This document shows, one piece after another, positions 62,101 to 64,000 of a stretch of 64,000 nt of DNA. The stretch covers positions 620,001-684,000 of the forward strand of contig NZ_KB907789.1 of assembly GCF_000382205.1 (NCBI RefSeq), read 5' to 3'. The notes beneath the pieces were generated by a model that was not told the DNA's origin, made no database searches, and was given only the letters and a program-made list of their open reading frames with translations. Made by a program: the position numbers and the translations under genes. The DNA comes from Dyadobacter beijingensis DSM 21582 (lineage in GTDB: Bacteria; Bacteroidota; Bacteroidia; Cytophagales; Spirosomataceae). Every line of letters starts with the position of its first letter. Positions within the stretch are counted from its first letter, which is position 1.

Positions 62101-64000
62101 ATGTAAGCAATTTCATTGTGGGTCCTATCAAAAAACTTATACTTAAACAAACCTGAATCCGTTTCCCGGATATGATTTTTACCTAAAAAGTCTATCAATT
62201 CCTGTACAAAATACCTTAGTTCAGGGGCTTTGTTAGTGGAAAGAAATTCAGGAAGGAGTTCAAGATTATGATTTGAAAATGCAAATGGGTGGAATTTAAT
62301 TATGCTATCCATTAAATATGGTGTAGACACATTTACACTATCGCTGTAATTTTCAAGGAGGTTTTTTTGCAATGACAGGAATGGAAAAAACAGATATGCA
62401 TTCAGGCCTAGTTTATATTGCTGCTTGAATGAAAAATTCAAGAACACTTTGTCTTTCAATTCGGTATTACTATTACAAATTACGACGTGCATGTCGTTTT
62501 CCAGAATCGTGTAATCCGTATCTCTTCGCTCCCATTGCTTTGTCATTCTGCTATTTTTCCCAAAAATCGATTCACCTTTGACAAAGTTTTCTTCGATCAG
62601 TTTTATGAGTTTCTTGGGTGATCCGTTACTCCTGTAAGAGAGATATGTAATGAAATTTTGTATCGTAAATATCGTCTTCAACGAGATTTCATCAGGATTA
62701 CTGTTTACGCAAGATTGTGACCGAATTACCTCTAAAAAGTCCCAATAACAATATAGAAACGGCTTACCTTTCAATTCAGAATCATCGTTACTCGCGTAAA
62801 ATCTGTTCAAAAGCGAGTACATCTCCTCGTTTCGATCAGCCCGGATCTCATCGGGACTGTTTGAAGGGCTGTTTTTTAAATGGCGCTTCTTTTCAAGTTG
62901 CCCTCGGGACTCCTTTTTCCTGGCCGGCGTTTCAATATTCGCCAACAATATATGTTGCAAATATTCCTCAACGAGGCTGTTTGAATTTACATTTTCAGCA
63001 TAGTTGATAAGCCGCGTTTCTTTCAAAAAACTCTCTACATAAATGGTGTGGTGAAAAATACTACCCAATGCCGACTGTCTGTCCGAAATATCCGCGAGCG
63101 ATGCGTCGAACATTTCCCGGCCGGCAATAAATATAAATCGTGCTTCTGCTTCTGTCAGGAGATGCTTCAATGACGAAAGGACTTTGATAATGATCTGTTT
63201 ACGCTCGCGCAAGTCGTTCAAAAAGGTCCTCTCCGATTCACCGAATTTCTCATCCTTATTGAACTCAACATCCATTTCAACCTTGTCGAGCTCATCAAAA
63301 ATGAAAATGAATTTGCGTGTTTTATAATCTCTCAAAATTTCGATAAGCTCATACTCGATTTCTTTGGCTGGGGCAATCTGGTAAGTCTTGGATCTCCTTC
63401 CACTGAACGAGAAGCTAATATCTTTCAGAACGCTCGCGCCGTCGCCGTCAATCGTTACACTGGCATTACTGCGTTCATGAAGCAGATTCGCCCGTTTGTG
63501 CAACTTGTAGAGCATGTTCAGCGTGGGGAACGACCGTACGTAGTGGGGCAGGGCCATCATTAGCGGAAGACAAAAGAAAAGGACAACCCATGTCACGGGC
63601 TTCTTCCAAAACCCTGCACAAAAGCAGAAAATGTTGTCAAGCAAGCTTCCACCCGTTTGATGATCGCGTGTTAAAAAGAAGCCCAAGAACGCGACACCCA
63701 GTAATAGAAATGCCAACATTAGCAAATACCAATGGTTTCGCTTGTGATGGTCCACAGCCCCGAGTATTGAAATGATATACTTCCCTGAATTGGATAGGAC
63801 GATAAACAGCAGTGCTACGAAAACGAGAAAGAAGCCTAGTCCGGATAATGAGAGCGCATCATTGTTCTGTGCAAATGCTTTAAACCATCCTGCACCACCG
63901 AAAAAGAGTGCCGTAATAAAGGCAATCATGGCAAAAAAAATAGTACTGTAATCCAGCAGAGGAATGCGCCACTTTGCGCGGTCTTCTACAATGCATTGAA
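59088..64000 (-). CDS. Very large membrane protein with NTPase-like domain (partial; N-terminus outside window)
   Basis: At least 1637 residues. An ATG at 63929 begins a 1613-residue frame, but the frame stays open to the window edge and reads protein-like (KWRIPLLDYSTIFFAMIAF), so the real start is probably beyond 64000. Four hydrophobic helices are seen before residue 130 (numbered from 63929). Then KFIFIFDELDKVEM (Asp212) looks like a Walker B, and ARFIFIAGREMFD an NTPase strand. TMs ahead of Walker B recall KAP P-loop NTPases, whose Walker A lies before the TMs; here it would be off the edge. The rest is a long helical region without clear repeats. AT-richer than its neighbours. Confidence 0.75.
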   Translation of the reverse strand, partial: QCIVEDRAKWRIPLLDYSTIFFAMIAFITALFFGGAGWFKAFAQNNDALSLSGLGFFLVFVALLFIVLSNSGKYIISILGAVDHHKRNHWYLLMLAFLLLGVAFLGFFLTRDHQTGGSLLDNIFCFCAGFWKKPVTWVVLFFCLPLMMALPHYVRSFPTLNMLYKLHKRANLLHERSNASVTIDGDGASVLKDISFSFSGRRSKTYQIAPAKEIEYELIEILRDYKTRKFIFIFDELDKVEMDVEFNKDEKFGESERTFLNDLRERKQIIIKVLSSLKHLLTEAEARFIFIAGREMFDASLADISDRQSALGSIFHHTIYVESFLKETRLINYAENVNSNSLVEEYLQHILLANIETPARKKESRGQLEKKRHLKNSPSNSPDEIRADRNEEMYSLLNRFYASNDDSELKGKPFLYCYWDFLEVIRSQSCVNSNPDEISLKTIFTIQNFITYLSYRSNGSPKKLIKLIEENFVKGESIFGKNSRMTKQWERRDTDYTILENDMHVVICNSNTELKDKVFLNFSFKQQYKLGLNAYLFFPFLSLQKNLLENYSDSVNVSTPYLMDSIIKFHPFAFSNHNLELLPEFLSTNKAPELRYFVQELIDFLGKNHIRETDSGLFKYKFFDRTHNEIAYISRISDEESAAFNFSMDESFAIKNHIAYKIQYLRNVYKDFKKTNNSSVESLLFLNDLLGDSQLFDEYYKDAIISLSDSLHDVPLPDRDTPIESFLIWMRIKLKLSMVFDKMRYYEMAVGHLGLAMDVALDYLHDRYLADPERDEVIDPKYRNVRTKLLHVVLHEGKEDSKGGAKQKRTRTPLYRELLQVTQHAILGSIYVQEKFAEGLTYAKMNDYLRQYSKIHEHNAFLEYQGRDMMMASFYLGLGTVLYFKNKTLPLNKTDKISKEKASIIGRKPITRRNEIEFLKKVEQEIGSTPVFRNSPNDGNPINDDLTFFPYIVPSYLELYKSFRTFEKKNSERNDFRFSFITYIAYKKSLATFLAVDWREGNPMVTDDKPPRLHTFDSFARKIGSEGDPRQLVLDGPFGLKSLIGKSIDVLRDYKNVHGSRKLISLANVITKLADHLLSLYDSRKSATVEHVFLAQIEAFESEKNFIVTDEAFIDRMVFNGSGDTKGEFVGCAWNSSKVSLTYIVNLYYLAGRLYSRAGRNVAYSFQLRKILLTIRTTGVLKRYALGHLQSLIRFLEQTIVNKILQLNSLANGSSDRAQIAAIKFFSKTQNISLAPDSRRTFYQNLASNPDSKEALVIFGEIKLFATKRQIAFNRSQQIAEGRSIPDFKSAVEGIDSLNLIGQFNSISHQAVRVMELNLQVKINKILLDEVLNYQLALSDNANTQTVTISIGGNYCWIDKLNSHSHGLDFESLTSPEEGDKFLFYHSLPDEERAAFIILVKYLAMSDKGHLSSQSKPDCDGECADHISQIEALKHYTELVTNSIFCLHQAVLTCNMYGINYIQGPAYLAGFYKKMGDWTKHLNLLRIVGRYVDGKEKGKRTCCEIKVFAIIKEMEDNLERLVGRPAIRNIDDYLSHYQNAIEQYNNSIQLHSEGPAYKHQLNNMIYLEDDYGDNLNHFGAAIERQMINSGKTRRHIEALEKEMSISRLFDPANYYADIKTKIQPKPTKTDPPKPHA

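Overview
The window looks like chromosome from a Bacteroidota bacterium of the Cytophagales, most like Dyadobacter or a relative. The taxon is inferred, not searched. Support: type IX secretion sorting domains, CHASE3, Reg_prop and Y_Y_Y sensor kinases, SusC-like LNEVVV motifs, almost no Shine-Dalgarno sites, and promoters of the Bacteroidota type (TTG, about 19 nt, TAnnTTTG). No rRNA, tRNA, CRISPR array, insertion sequence or prophage was seen. Most of the window is fairly GC-rich. The secreted-protein region (about 33.2-38.2 kb) and the last gene (59.1 kb to the right edge) are visibly AT-richer.

Region 1 (1-14.8 kb) is an exopolysaccharide locus. Three family 2 glycosyltransferases, two of them a tandem duplicate, are followed by a hybrid histidine kinase with its own HPt domain. 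On the minus strand, 12.4 to 4.6 kb reads like one operon: a half-length TolC-like protein, a Wzz-like co-polymerase with a degenerate tyrosine-kinase domain, a membrane glycosyltransferase, a 48-residue membrane peptide, an O-antigen polymerase, a GT14 enzyme and a group 1 glycosyltransferase. A divergent acetyltransferase, an initiating sugar-phosphate transferase with a degenerate receiver domain, and a stand-alone response regulator complete it.

Region 2 (15-20.8 kb) holds an ECF sigma factor, an anti-sigma-like protein with a TonB-like C-terminus, and a divergent VWA protein with a SusC-like N-terminus. After a long inverted-repeat terminator come a zeta-toxin-like ATPase with a small partner, a DUF4202 protein and a lipoprotein.

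Region 3 (20.8-33.2 kb) is alpha-glucan and trehalose metabolism. A response regulator and a TreY-MalQ fusion lie on the minus strand. Divergent to them are GlgE, a TreS-maltokinase fusion and GlgB. Together they encode trehalose to maltose to maltose-1-phosphate to branched glucan, with a possible return route from glucan to trehalosyl ends.

Region 4 (33.2-38.5 kb) carries secreted or surface proteins: a lipoprotein, a type IX-secreted protein, a dockerin-like protein with Ig-like repeats, a decayed paralogue of it, and two very small ORFs. Region 5 (38.8-47.8 kb) has a propeller sensor kinase with a LytTR regulator, a HipA-like kinase with its DUF3037 partner, and a second cassette of three secreted proteins behind a good promoter.

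Region 6 (48-64 kb) is mixed: a quinone-oxidoreductase-like enzyme divergent from an AraC regulator, a small secreted protein, a HEAT-repeat protein, a large propeller/HEAT/cytochrome c protein, a LysR regulator divergent from an FtsX-type permease, an exported Nif3-like protein, and a very large membrane NTPase-like protein. The last gene runs off the right edge and overlaps the 3' end of the Nif3 gene.
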